Shown here: positions 16,506-26,439 of the stretch, piece by piece
Layout of the letters: the number at the start of each line of letters is the position of its first letter
Numbering within the stretch: the stretch's first letter is position 1
Assembly: GCA_018668635.1 (NCBI GenBank)
Contig: JABJCN010000012.1
Location: forward strand, 1 to 35,738
From: Opitutia bacterium
GTDB taxonomy: Bacteria; Verrucomicrobiota; Verrucomicrobiia; Opitutales; JABJCN01
Direction: 5' to 3'
Length of the DNA stretch: 35,738 nt
The notes under the pieces: model-generated
Databases searched by the model: none
The model's input: the letters and a program-made list of their open reading frames with translations, nothing else
What the model was told of the DNA's origin: nothing
Made by a program: the position numbers and the translations under genes

Positions 16506-17768
16506 TTACTCGAACTGATGGTCGCCAAGTTGCTTGGGAACCCGGTTCTTGGATAACTGAACAAACTGAGGGATTCCGTTCTCGTAGGGAACTGCAACCT
16601 CGCCCTTTATAAGTGGAGACGCATATTTGAAGAACTGGTAATTCATACTTACGCCATCTTCATTAATCCACTCCTCAGGAAGCATTTTCACACCATTTGC
16701 AATATCCTCAAGGGAGGCTAATCCTGTTTCACAAACATATTGATCAGAATCCCCGCGTATGAGGGTCACCATCTTGTCTGTAACCCCTGATACTGCAGCG
16801 CGTACTGCTGCTTCGCCAGCAAGGAAAGCTTCGTCATTGTCCGCCTGTGAAGAACAATGGGCTGCGGCCCGTTGACCAATACCAAGCTTTGCTGAACGGG
16901 CCTTAATACCAAGGTTTTCCTCTATCGTAGTCTGCAGAAAATCTCCACAACCGCCCAATTGAGCATGACCAAAAGCATCAGTGGCTCCGCTGGAGGTTGA
17001 AACATAGTTACCATCAGGATCAACAAGCCCTTCACCAACAACAACCATACAGTGCCGATTGCGACCAAGGACACGCCTAACGTCATCAAGATATTTTTCA
17101 GTGGTAAAAGGAACTTCAGGAAGATAAATGAGGTGAGGTGCCGCATCGGGATTTTCCCTTGCACCCTTGGCAAGAGATGCACCTGCAGCAATCCATCCGG
17201 CATTACGCCCCATGACTTCAAGTATCGATACCAAATCATGCTGACCCATAGCTTCATGATCGAGTGACATCTCTCGTATTGTCGTGCAAATAAATTTAAC
17301 AACACTACCATAGCCAGGGCAATGATCCGTCGTAACCAAGTCGTTATCCACCGTTTTGGGGATGCCAATGGTCCTCAATTCAAAACCACGCTCTTGCGCA
17401 AGCTTTGAAATCTTGTTCGCGGTATCTTGAGAATCATTACCGCCAGCATAAAAAAAGAATCGAATATTATGGGCCTCGAAAACTTCAAGAACGCGAGAGT
17501 AGTCAACATCGCGCCGGAGTTTAAAGCGACAAGTTCCAAGTGCTGAAGCTGGAGTATATCGAAGACCACGAATAGTCTGCTGAGATTCCTCTGCAAGATC
17601 AATGAGCTCCTCCTTTAAGATTCCATGAATGCCATTAAGGCCTCCGTAAATCTCTTCAATACATTCATTGTTGAGGGCTTCAGAAACCACCCCAGCGACA
17701 CTCGCGTTTATTACGGAGGTAGGTCCACCGGACTGGGCAACAAGACAATTACCAATAAGTTCTGACAT
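16506..17768 (-). CDS. pfp: 6-phosphofructokinase, probably pyrophosphate-dependent
   Basis: Phosphorylates fructose 6-phosphate in glycolysis; PPi-dependent forms work reversibly. The 420-residue protein starts with the phosphate-binding AQSGGPTSVINAS. Two positions decide the donor: GGNDS (109-113) has Asp where ATP enzymes have Gly (GGDGS), and PKTVDND (137-143) has Lys where ATP enzymes have Gly (PGTIDND). Both are the substitutions known for PPi-PFKs. The sugar-phosphate block MGRNAGW (186-192) is intact. Length (420) is also that of the PPi-type clade rather than the 320-residue bacterial PfkA. It is monocistronic and divergent from pyrG. Confidence 0.85.
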   Translation of the reverse strand: MSELIGNCLVAQSGGPTSVINASVAGVVSEALNNECIEEIYGGLNGIHGILKEELIDLAEESQQTIRGLRYTPASALGTCRFKLRRDVDYSRVLEVFEAHNIRFFFYAGGNDSQDTANKISKLAQERGFELRTIGIPKTVDNDLVTTDHCPGYGSVVKFICTTIREMSLDHEAMGQHDLVSILEVMGRNAGWIAAGASLAKGARENPDAAPHLIYLPEVPFTTEKYLDDVRRVLGRNRHCMVVVGEGLVDPDGNYVSTSSGATDAFGHAQLGGCGDFLQTTIEENLGIKARSAKLGIGQRAAAHCSSQADNDEAFLAGEAAVRAAVSGVTDKMVTLIRGDSDQYVCETGLASLEDIANGVKMLPEEWINEDGVSMNYQFFKYASPLIKGEVAVPYENGIPQFVQLSKNRVPKQLGDHQFE

Positions 17769-17825
17769 AATGAGAAAATTTTAAAAGGCATTACCTGTAA
17801 CTAGCGATTTGGTTTCTGCAACCCC

Positions 17826-19665
<1,840 letters not shown>

Positions 19666-19666
<1 letters not shown>

Positions 19667-20469
19667 TGCTGTACAATCCGGATTGCTTCCTCGTTATTGC
19701 GGGTCCGTGCTCGCTGGAAAGCAGCGAAGTATGTATGCAAGTTGCTGAAACCCTGGCAAAACTTCAGGCTGAAAACAGTAATTTTCAGATCATCTTCAAA
19801 GGGTCTTTTGATAAAGCCAATCGCACTTCATCAACCAGCAACAGGGGAACAGGGCAAGAAGAAGGCTTGTCCCTTTTGCAACGGGTAAAAGAATCTTTTG
19901 GACTTCCAACTTTAACAGACATTCATCTCCCTCAACAGGCCTCTTCTGTCGCAGAGGTCTGCGATGTCCTTCAAATCCCGGCATTTCTTTGCCGACAAAC
20001 TGATATATTGGTCGCAGCGGGTAAAACCGGGCGAGCGGTAAATATTAAAAAAGGTCAATTTCTGGCCCCGGCAGATATGCGGTTTGCATATGATAAGGTT
20101 TGCATGAAAAATCCTGTAGAAACATGGTTAACTGAACGAGGCTCCACCTTTGGTTATGGGAATCTAGTGGTTGACACACGAGCGATTCCTATAATGCAAA
20201 AGATAGCAAATCCGGTCATAATTGATGCCTCTCACGGCGTACAACTCCCCGGAGCTGGGGGAGGGCAAAGCTCAGGACAAATTGAACACATACCAACTAT
20301 TGCAAAGGCTGGTATTGCTGCTGGAGCAGATGGGCTTTTTATTGAAACACACCCCGATCCGAAAAAGGCAATTTCAGACAAGGACAGTCAATTGCCTCTT
20401 CAAGATTTTTCTAATTTTGCAAAATCCTGCCTCAGGCTTTGGTCTTTCATTAAAAATGAGGGAGCCTGA
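19666..20469 (+). CDS. kdsA: 3-deoxy-8-phosphooctulonate synthase (Kdo-8-P synthase)
   Basis: Condenses phosphoenolpyruvate with arabinose 5-phosphate, the first committed step to Kdo of lipopolysaccharide. The 267 residues show IAGPCSLES, KGSFDKANRTSS, LPTLTDIH-like text (FGLPTLTDIHLP), FLCRQTDIL and DASHGVQLPG. The cysteine C15 in AGPCSLES is the metal ligand of the metal-dependent class; E. coli-type metal-free enzymes have Asn there, so this one is predicted to need a divalent metal. ATG overlaps the pyrG stop by one base. Its presence says the cell makes Kdo-containing LPS. Confidence 0.95.
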
Positions 20470-20520
20470 ATATGTAGGGGTGTTCCCCTTGGGGCTGAAG
20501 TATCTAAAGAGGAATATCAA

Positions 20521-20886
20521 TTACAGCTGATCGTATCCACCTTTAACAATTTTATCGACTACAATGTAACTGATACTGCGTTCCTTGGAAATACGATTTT
20601 TGGCCTTACCTCCAGCGGCCTCGCTCTTGATGGCATCACGCAATTCCGCAGTCACCTTGGTACGTGTTCGGCGAGTACCGGAAGACCCACTATCGCCTAT
20701 GCCGTAAATATCAACCAATGACTTAACTAATGCTTTTCCATTTCTGTAACCTGCCTCGGTGGCAAATTGTTCTACCCTAGTTTTCAGACCTTCATCTTTA
20801 GATGCTTTTGCCTGCAGTCGCTTTCTTTTAAGCGCAATTTTTTTTTCTTCTTTATCTAGATCTCTGAGTTGTGAATGAACGCTCAT
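20521..20886 (-). CDS. Small basic protein, possible DNA-binding regulator
   Basis: A 121-residue cytoplasmic protein I do not recognise. Residues about 5-45 are a highly charged helix with coiled-coil character (QLRDLDKEEKKIALKRKRLQ). A Gly/Ser linker (64-70) leads to a basic segment RRTRTKV, then a helix, a second helix and SISYIVVDKIVKGGYD, a pattern compatible with a small helix-turn-helix. Net charge is strongly positive. A coiled-coil dimer with a C-terminal DNA-binding part recalls nucleoid-associated or MvaT/H-NS-like designs, but no family motif is present and this is a guess. Start fixed by a ribosome-binding site. It lies downstream of the vWA-like gene on the same strand (109-bp gap) and converges on kdsA. 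Confidence 0.8.
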   Translation of the reverse strand: MSVHSQLRDLDKEEKKIALKRKRLQAKASKDEGLKTRVEQFATEAGYRNGKALVKSLVDIYGIGDSGSSGTRRTRTKVTAELRDAIKSEAAGGKAKNRISKERSISYIVVDKIVKGGYDQL

Positions 20887-20895
20887 TGGTATTAT

Positions 20896-20899
20896 TCCT
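20896..20899 (-). promoter_or_regulatory. Ribosome-binding site of the small basic protein gene
   Basis: AGGA (within AAAGGAA) lies 9 nt before the ATG at 20886 on the minus strand. It is one of few good Shine-Dalgarno sites in this window and supports this gene being real. Confidence 0.6.
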
Positions 20900-20995
20900 T
20901 TATATATTGATATGGTCGCTACAACTTCGTTATGAAGGTTATAAAAATAATTCCGTATCGAATATAGAGAATGTCAACATCTATTTAGGTGTATA

Positions 20996-22462
20996 TTAAA
21001 ACTCTCTAATATCTCCATCTTTTTCCACAAGAACAAACCTGCCCAAATAGTTTCTGGCCAAAGTTGAAAACTTATGGATATCGCCGATTTCTCCATCTTT
21101 CTGAGTGGAGTATAAAATTGTGTTTAAAGAAACTCGACCATCTAACCCCCTCGCGTGTACAAGTCCATCTAGTTCATTAAAAATAGTTCTATCAGAGTTC
21201 TGAATAATTTCTGGTGGGTGCTCAACATTAGGGTGCCTTTTAGTGATTAAAGGATTAAGACTAATAATCGCTCGAGGAGGTAATCCATTTATTTTGCGAG
21301 AACGGGTTTCATCCTCTAGCCATTTAAAAGTTTCATCGTAAGCATCTTTCCACTTTATCTGTTTATCTCGAGTCCAGAAGCGTAGGGCATCCAGCGAACT
21401 GGGTCGGGATTGGTTTTTTTGCCAACTTGATCCTACAAGAAATATTTCATCTGGATATGAATGTAAGCCTAAAAATAGTGGGCTTGCCCAATCTAAACTA
21501 CTCTCTGATGAAAATGAATGTGGGTATCCGGCAGGCTTATTATCTTCATTGGCAATATCTTTCTGGCCTAGGTGCTGGTAATGTCCGCGAAGCCACAATA
21601 GTGAATAAACTTTATTTGCGGTGTCGGCATACATATAATCTGGTTCACAACGAGCAATTTTATCGCCACTAAAAACCCAGATGTTAAATTTCTGCTTTGC
21701 TGTTAGGGAGTTCACCACCCTTTTTAATTCATTTTCCAAGCTAAGGACGCCACCAGGTTCGCTGGATGCCATCTCAGAGGATGCCTCGAGTAGAAACAAA
21801 ATCTTATCCCCGCGAATAGGAATATTATAGAAATATGTTGTTCCGCTCCCTCCCTCACGCACCTCAATAAGCTTGGGTGATTCTTCGACAGGGAAATCCT
21901 TTATTCGGGGAACGTTTGTTATTTCTGATTCGGGGCCTTGAATCGATTTTTCCTTCGGTTGCAATAATTCCATGTTTAGTGAATCAACATCAGAAACTAT
22001 TTGTGACACTTCGACCGCCGGCGTATTCAACTCTTCTTCATCAAAACCCCAAAATGTTAACTGGTTTGAATCACTCGTTTTAGGAGTGGGTATGGTTGAT
22101 TCTTTAATGGTAGGGACAGTGTTTTGCACTCCTGTGAACACAGCCTCATCAGGTTCCGGATTTTGAGACTCAGTTTTAAGTTCCGGGGTTTCGAATGACG
22201 GAGGTTGAGGTAACAAGGATGGGAACCTACGTACATTTCCTGTCACAGTGGCTTCAGTTTCTTCCTCAGGATCAGAAACCAAGTGAGGATCCGGAGAACC
22301 TCTTTCTGTTGGTTTAGGCAATATGCTTTCTTTTTTTTCCCGCAATTGTTTATCTTCATCAACTGGCATTTGAACAAAGAAGAAAAACGCGTACACGTTA
22401 AGTATCAGGCAGACTGCCAGAAGGAAGAGAAATGCGGGGTCAACCCGTCTTCTTGATTTCAA
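20996..22462 (-). CDS. Membrane-anchored von Willebrand A-like protein, unknown role
   Basis: A 488-residue protein in three parts. A basic start (KSRRRVD) and one transmembrane helix (about 11-31) anchor it in the inner membrane, the rest outside. Residues about 32-200 are a Pro/Glu/Ser/Thr-rich, low-complexity linker. From about 208 a vWA-like domain begins: YNIPIRGDKILFLLEASSEM, then FNIWVFSGDKI, and later PDEIFLVGSS, matching strands of vWA proteins that start GIPVxGxRxxFVxDxSGSM. The metal-site motif DxSxS is degenerate here (E226-A-S228-S-E230), so classical Mg binding may be lost. Start is TTG at 22462, preceded by a strong GAGGAG at ideal spacing. Related proteins are frequent in Verrucomicrobiota as I recall, but without assigned function. 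Confidence 0.8.
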   Translation of the reverse strand: MKSRRRVDPAFLFLLAVCLILNVYAFFFFVQMPVDEDKQLREKKESILPKPTERGSPDPHLVSDPEEETEATVTGNVRRFPSLLPQPPSFETPELKTESQNPEPDEAVFTGVQNTVPTIKESTIPTPKTSDSNQLTFWGFDEEELNTPAVEVSQIVSDVDSLNMELLQPKEKSIQGPESEITNVPRIKDFPVEESPKLIEVREGGSGTTYFYNIPIRGDKILFLLEASSEMASSEPGGVLSLENELKRVVNSLTAKQKFNIWVFSGDKIARCEPDYMYADTANKVYSLLWLRGHYQHLGQKDIANEDNKPAGYPHSFSSESSLDWASPLFLGLHSYPDEIFLVGSSWQKNQSRPSSLDALRFWTRDKQIKWKDAYDETFKWLEDETRSRKINGLPPRAIISLNPLITKRHPNVEHPPEIIQNSDRTIFNELDGLVHARGLDGRVSLNTILYSTQKDGEIGDIHKFSTLARNYLGRFVLVEKDGDIREF

Positions 22463-22470
22463 ACCTTGTA

Positions 22471-22476
22471 CTCCTC
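22471..22476 (-). promoter_or_regulatory. Ribosome-binding site deciding a TTG start
   Basis: GAGGAG on the minus strand, 8 nt before TTG at 22460-22462. There is no ATG or GTG at suitable distance in frame, so this strong site supports TTG as the true start of the vWA-like gene. Confidence 0.65.
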
Positions 22477-22493
22477 GTGTGGATGGGACTTAA

Positions 22494-22506
22494 CAGGCTT
22501 AGCCTG
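22494..22506 (-). other. Small hairpin in the vWA-like gene leader
   Basis: CAGGC (22494-22498) and GCCTG (22502-22506) form a 5-bp stem with a TTA loop, 31 nt before the TTG start. It falls at the predicted transcription start of the candidate promoter at 22512-22540. Confidence 0.4.
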
Positions 22507-22511
22507 ATTTA

Positions 22512-22540
22512 TATACAATCCTGTTACCGAGGTTACCCAA
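22512..22540 (-). promoter_or_regulatory. Candidate promoter of the vWA-like gene
   Basis: Minus strand: TTGGGT at 22535-22540, a 17-nt spacer, TGTATA at 22512-22517. The spacer and -35 overlap a direct repeat, GTTACC at 22523-22528 and again at 22532-22537 (plus-strand reading), which could be an operator. Weak matches, so only a candidate. Confidence 0.3.
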
Positions 22541-22648
22541 CGGTCAAGCCTATCTACATAACAACGGTAATTTTTCGCCATAAAAAGTGAGGATAAGCTG
22601 TTTAACGCCAAAGTATTATTAAAATCAGCGGTTGGTTTCCATTATTAC

Positions 22649-23302
22649 CTACGACTTTTTATGAAGAAAAGGTTTTCTTCGATCAGGAAAACAGATTTTG
22701 CAAATCTCACATATAGTCCCATTGCATCCACGAGAGCTACAATACTCTCGGCCGTAATAGATAATCTGGAGATGCAACTTGTTCCAGGAATCTTCTGGGA
22801 ACAGACTCTTAAGATCCTCCTCGGTCTGCCGAACATTCTTTCCAGAGGTCAGGCCCCAGCGCTGAGCCAGTCGATGGATGTGTGTATCCACAGGAAATGA
22901 TGGTACTCCAAATGCTTGTGACATTACAACAGAAGCAGTTTTGTGCCCCACCCCGGGAAAAGTCTCAAGAGTTTCCATGTCTGCCGGAACTTGACCGCCA
23001 TGTTCTAACTCCAGAATTTGCGACATCTCGGATATCGCCTTCGCTTTACGAGGCGATAAGCCACACGAACGAACTGCATTGTCGATTGCCTCAATAGATA
23101 ACCTAGCCATGCTGGCAGGGTCATCTGCCAAGTCAAAAAGGGCAGGCGTCACTTTATTAACGCGTTCATCAGTACACTGTGCAGATAGTAAGACTGCCAC
23201 AAGCAGGGTGTAAGAATCCTTATGCAATAATGGTATTGCAGGATTGGGATAAAGCTCTTCAAGCCTTTCTTGGATAAATTTTGCACGCTGTTTCTTTAGC
23301 AT
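22649..23302 (-). CDS. nth: Endonuclease III (DNA glycosylase / AP lyase)
   Basis: Removes oxidised pyrimidines and nicks abasic sites in base excision repair. The 217 residues hold LLSAQCTDERVNKVTP, the helix-hairpin-helix with LETFPGVGHKTASVV and catalytic K121, and D139 in FPVDTHIHRLAQRWGL; these match K120 and D138 of the E. coli enzyme. The C-terminal iron-sulfur region departs from the usual C-x6-C-x2-C-x5-C: here five cysteines lie at 188, 193, 198, 201 and 204. ATG start with no clear Shine-Dalgarno. Divergent from gcvP (132 bp). Confidence 0.93.
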   Translation of the reverse strand: MLKKQRAKFIQERLEELYPNPAIPLLHKDSYTLLVAVLLSAQCTDERVNKVTPALFDLADDPASMARLSIEAIDNAVRSCGLSPRKAKAISEMSQILELEHGGQVPADMETLETFPGVGHKTASVVMSQAFGVPSFPVDTHIHRLAQRWGLTSGKNVRQTEEDLKSLFPEDSWNKLHLQIIYYGREYCSSRGCNGTICEICKICFPDRRKPFLHKKS

Positions 23303-23434
23303 ATGAAAAAGTTGAGATTAGCACATCAAATAAAAAGGCAATGGTATTCATAGAATAATTTAAATGGTAGACAGCAGGAGAGTCCGACAAGAAATTGATT
23401 ATGTTGGTAACAATAAAAAAGAAGATAAATCATC

Positions 23435-26431
23435 ATGGCCCAGACAGACCTTCCTCCACTTGGATTCGACCCAGATAATTTGCCAAAAGAAAAAACCAGA
23501 CACTACATCCCAGTCAAAGACGATGATGTAAGAGTCATGTTACAAAAAGCTGGGGTTAATAATTTTTCTGAGCTTTACCAGCATCTCCCTTCAAATGTTC
23601 GCTTTGAAAAGGCTCCGGAGATCCCTGATGAACTTTCCTATTCTGAAGTCCAATCTGCTATCTTCGAATTTTCGAAAAATAATAATCCTGCTATTTCATT
23701 CATTGGAGACGGACTTCCAGACTTCAAGGTTCGTGAAATCGTCTCCTTTGTATGTGGCCTTCGTAATCTGAGTACGTCGTACACACCCTACCAACCCGAA
23801 CGAAGTCAAGGCACCTTGCTCACCCAGTGGATTTACCAATGTCTGTTGGCTACCCTCACGGGATTTGAAGCGATCAACTCCTCTCTTTATGACCGCTCAA
23901 CCGCTTTACATGAAGCCATTTGTTGTGCCATTCGCCTAAAACGAAAATCCAACACGGTCATCCTTCCCGCTAGTCTTCACCCCGCCGACCTTGAAGTTGT
24001 AAAAACCTTGTTTCGCCATACAGGTACAAAAATAATTATCACACCAATTGACTTGCAAACCGGCTCTACATGCACCGATGCCATTCGACAAGAGGCGAAA
24101 CATTTGGGGGGAAACCTCGCCGCGATCGCCTTTCCCCAAGTCAATAATCTCGGTCTCCTCGAAGATGTGGATGGATTGGCTGACCTCGCCTTTGAACTTG
24201 GCGTGAAAAGCATCGCAATAATAGATCCAATGCTTATTTCAGGAGGAGGTCTTAAGCCTCCATCAGTATTTGGCCAAAAAGGAGCAGACATCATAGTCGG
24301 AGAAGCCCAGCACCTAGCTATTGGCCCAAATTTTGGAGGCCCTGGTCTTGGCCTTTTTGGTATCCGTTATAATGAGCAAAACCGTAATGGTATCCGCCAG
24401 ACACCTGGGCGATATGTTGGAAAATCAATTGATGCAGAAGAGCGTGATTGTCGCGTCATGGTCCTTTCTACTCGTGAGCAACATATACGCAAAGATAAGG
24501 CCACGTCCAATATATGTTCCAACCAAGCTTTTCTCGCAACTATCGCTGGGGCAGCAGTCCTTTCCAGAGGTGAAACTGGTATGCGTAGTTCCTGTGAAGC
24601 AGCAATGAATTTTGCCCATAAAACCATTGCCCAATTGATCGCTGTCCCTGGTGTGGAACTTGCTTTTGCAGAAAAAGCCTTCTTCAATGAAACTACACTC
24701 CGTCTGCCCTGTTCTGCCGAAGAGCTTATCCAAGAGGCCTGTTCGGAAGGTCTGCATATCGGCATTCCTGTAAGCAACCGTATTCCTGGAAGCGAAGATA
24801 ACCTTCTTAAACTCAGTTTCTCTGATAAAACTGACTCTGAGGCCTGTAATCGTCTTGTTGCCTTCTTTGAATCTAGATTTGGGTCGACTAAGAGGTTGGG
24901 TAATCTTCCACGAATTCCAGAACACCTTATGAGGCAAGGATCTGCGGGACTCCCCGATCTCCCAGAAAATGAAATTCGTGATTACTACCAGAGCCTTGCG
25001 AATCTTAACGTTAGCCCTGAAAAAACCTGCTACCCACTAGGTTCCTGTACGATGAAGTACAATCCCTACATTAACGATTGGGCGGCCAACCTCAAGGGGT
25101 TCACAGACATACATCCTCAGGCGCCAACTAAAGATGTACAAGGCGCTCTGGAAATACTCTATCAAACACAGGAATGGTTCAAAGCTATCACAGGCTTGGC
25201 TGCAGTAACTACACAGCCAGTTGCTGGAGCACAGGGAGAGCTTGTCGGGTTGAAGATGTTCCAGGCCTACCATGAGGCAAGGGGCGATAACGCTCGCGAT
25301 GCAGTTTTGATCCCCAAGTCGGCTCACGGCACAAACTTTGCAACAGCAGTAACCGCTGGATTTCGTGCTGGCAAGGAAGACAATCGGCCAACAGGCATTA
25401 TTCTACTTGAGGCAGACCCGACAGGCCAGATTGACATGGATGACCTTGAGGCGAAAATCAAACTCCACGGAAAACATATTTGTGGTGTCCTTATTACAAA
25501 TCCAAATACTGGTGGAGTATTCGAGACGAAATTTAAGGAAATAGCAGATAAAATCCATGCCGTTGGTGGACTGGTCTACATGGATGGTGCAAACATGAAT
25601 GCAATAGCAGGTTGGGTAAACCTCGATGCCATGGGGGTTGATGCCGTACATAACAACCTCCACAAAACCTGGACGATTCCCCATGGTGGCGGAGGCCCAG
25701 GAGATGCCATTGTCGCCGTAAGTGAAAAACTTGTGGATTTTCTGCCGGGGCTACAGATCAAGGAGGAAGATGGTGTCTTTAAATCGGTACGGCCAGCGAA
25801 AAGCATCGGTTCCTTTCACCGACACTGGGGTAATTTTGCCCATAAGGTCCGTTGCTTCACCTATCTCCTCCGTCTCGGCAAAGAAGGCGTTCCCCGAATG
25901 TCTGCAATGGCTGTGCTAGCATCACGCTACCTATATGAACAACTCAAAACAAACTTTCCTATGCTACCTTCCGGGGCAAAGGAGGAGCCAAGGATGCACG
26001 AATTTATCCTTACTCTCCATGAGGAAGACTTTGATCGAATCGAGGCTGCTGGAATCCCTCGCTCTCAAATCATTGCCCAAATAGGTAAGCTATTTCTGGA
26101 CTTTGGGTTTCATTCGCCAACAGTTGCCTTTCCTGAAGCTTTCGGCCTTATGATTGAGCCGACAGAAAGCTACACACGTGAAGAATTGGACCGTTTTGCT
26201 GAAGCAGTAAAAGCCATTGGCACAATTGCACGTGAATACCCACATGTCCTGCAAAAGGCTCCACACTTTACTCCAATCGGTAGGGTAGACGAAGTAACGG
26301 CCAATCGTAATCCTGTTGTCAGTGAACCTCTCGTCCAGTTACCTAAAATTAACCCCAACCGACTCGACCCAGAAGTGCTTCAAGCAATGTCAATCGAGGA
26401 AATTCAAAAGCAGTTGGTCGCAACCTCGTAG
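23435..26431 (+). CDS. gcvP: Glycine dehydrogenase (decarboxylating), fused two-subunit form
   Basis: P-protein of the glycine cleavage system: decarboxylates glycine with PLP and passes the aminomethyl group to lipoylated GcvH. In its 998 residues the N-terminal half (to about 480) resembles the split-type alpha subunit GcvPA: IPVKDDDVRVML, SYTPYQPERSQGTLL, REQHIRKDKATSNIC. The C-terminal half (from about 495) resembles GcvPB: LPENEIRDYYQSLANLN, PLGSCTMKYNP (near 536-544), and the PLP lysine K744 in NNLHKTWTIPHGGGGPG. It thus looks like a fusion of the split-type genes. ATG start at 23435; only a weak purine-rich stretch upstream. gcvT and gcvH are not in the window. Its stop is 8 bp from the convergent panE stop. 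Confidence 0.95.
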   Translation: MAQTDLPPLGFDPDNLPKEKTRHYIPVKDDDVRVMLQKAGVNNFSELYQHLPSNVRFEKAPEIPDELSYSEVQSAIFEFSKNNNPAISFIGDGLPDFKVREIVSFVCGLRNLSTSYTPYQPERSQGTLLTQWIYQCLLATLTGFEAINSSLYDRSTALHEAICCAIRLKRKSNTVILPASLHPADLEVVKTLFRHTGTKIIITPIDLQTGSTCTDAIRQEAKHLGGNLAAIAFPQVNNLGLLEDVDGLADLAFELGVKSIAIIDPMLISGGGLKPPSVFGQKGADIIVGEAQHLAIGPNFGGPGLGLFGIRYNEQNRNGIRQTPGRYVGKSIDAEERDCRVMVLSTREQHIRKDKATSNICSNQAFLATIAGAAVLSRGETGMRSSCEAAMNFAHKTIAQLIAVPGVELAFAEKAFFNETTLRLPCSAEELIQEACSEGLHIGIPVSNRIPGSEDNLLKLSFSDKTDSEACNRLVAFFESRFGSTKRLGNLPRIPEHLMRQGSAGLPDLPENEIRDYYQSLANLNVSPEKTCYPLGSCTMKYNPYINDWAANLKGFTDIHPQAPTKDVQGALEILYQTQEWFKAITGLAAVTTQPVAGAQGELVGLKMFQAYHEARGDNARDAVLIPKSAHGTNFATAVTAGFRAGKEDNRPTGIILLEADPTGQIDMDDLEAKIKLHGKHICGVLITNPNTGGVFETKFKEIADKIHAVGGLVYMDGANMNAIAGWVNLDAMGVDAVHNNLHKTWTIPHGGGGPGDAIVAVSEKLVDFLPGLQIKEEDGVFKSVRPAKSIGSFHRHWGNFAHKVRCFTYLLRLGKEGVPRMSAMAVLASRYLYEQLKTNFPMLPSGAKEEPRMHEFILTLHEEDFDRIEAAGIPRSQIIAQIGKLFLDFGFHSPTVAFPEAFGLMIEPTESYTREELDRFAEAVKAIGTIAREYPHVLQKAPHFTPIGRVDEVTANRNPVVSEPLVQLPKINPNRLDPEVLQAMSIEEIQKQLVATS

Positions 26432-26439
26432 GATATTTT

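Noticed and set aside
20475-20494. GGGG-CCCC-GGGG tracts between kdsA and the convergent gene as a terminator
   Set aside because: Two short, mutually exclusive hairpins are possible but no T-run follows on either strand.
23365-23434. Possible glycine riboswitch before gcvP (GGAGAG seen near 23374)
   Set aside because: Only the short GGAGAG matches; the second conserved block (CCGAAGG-type) and the needed length are missing.
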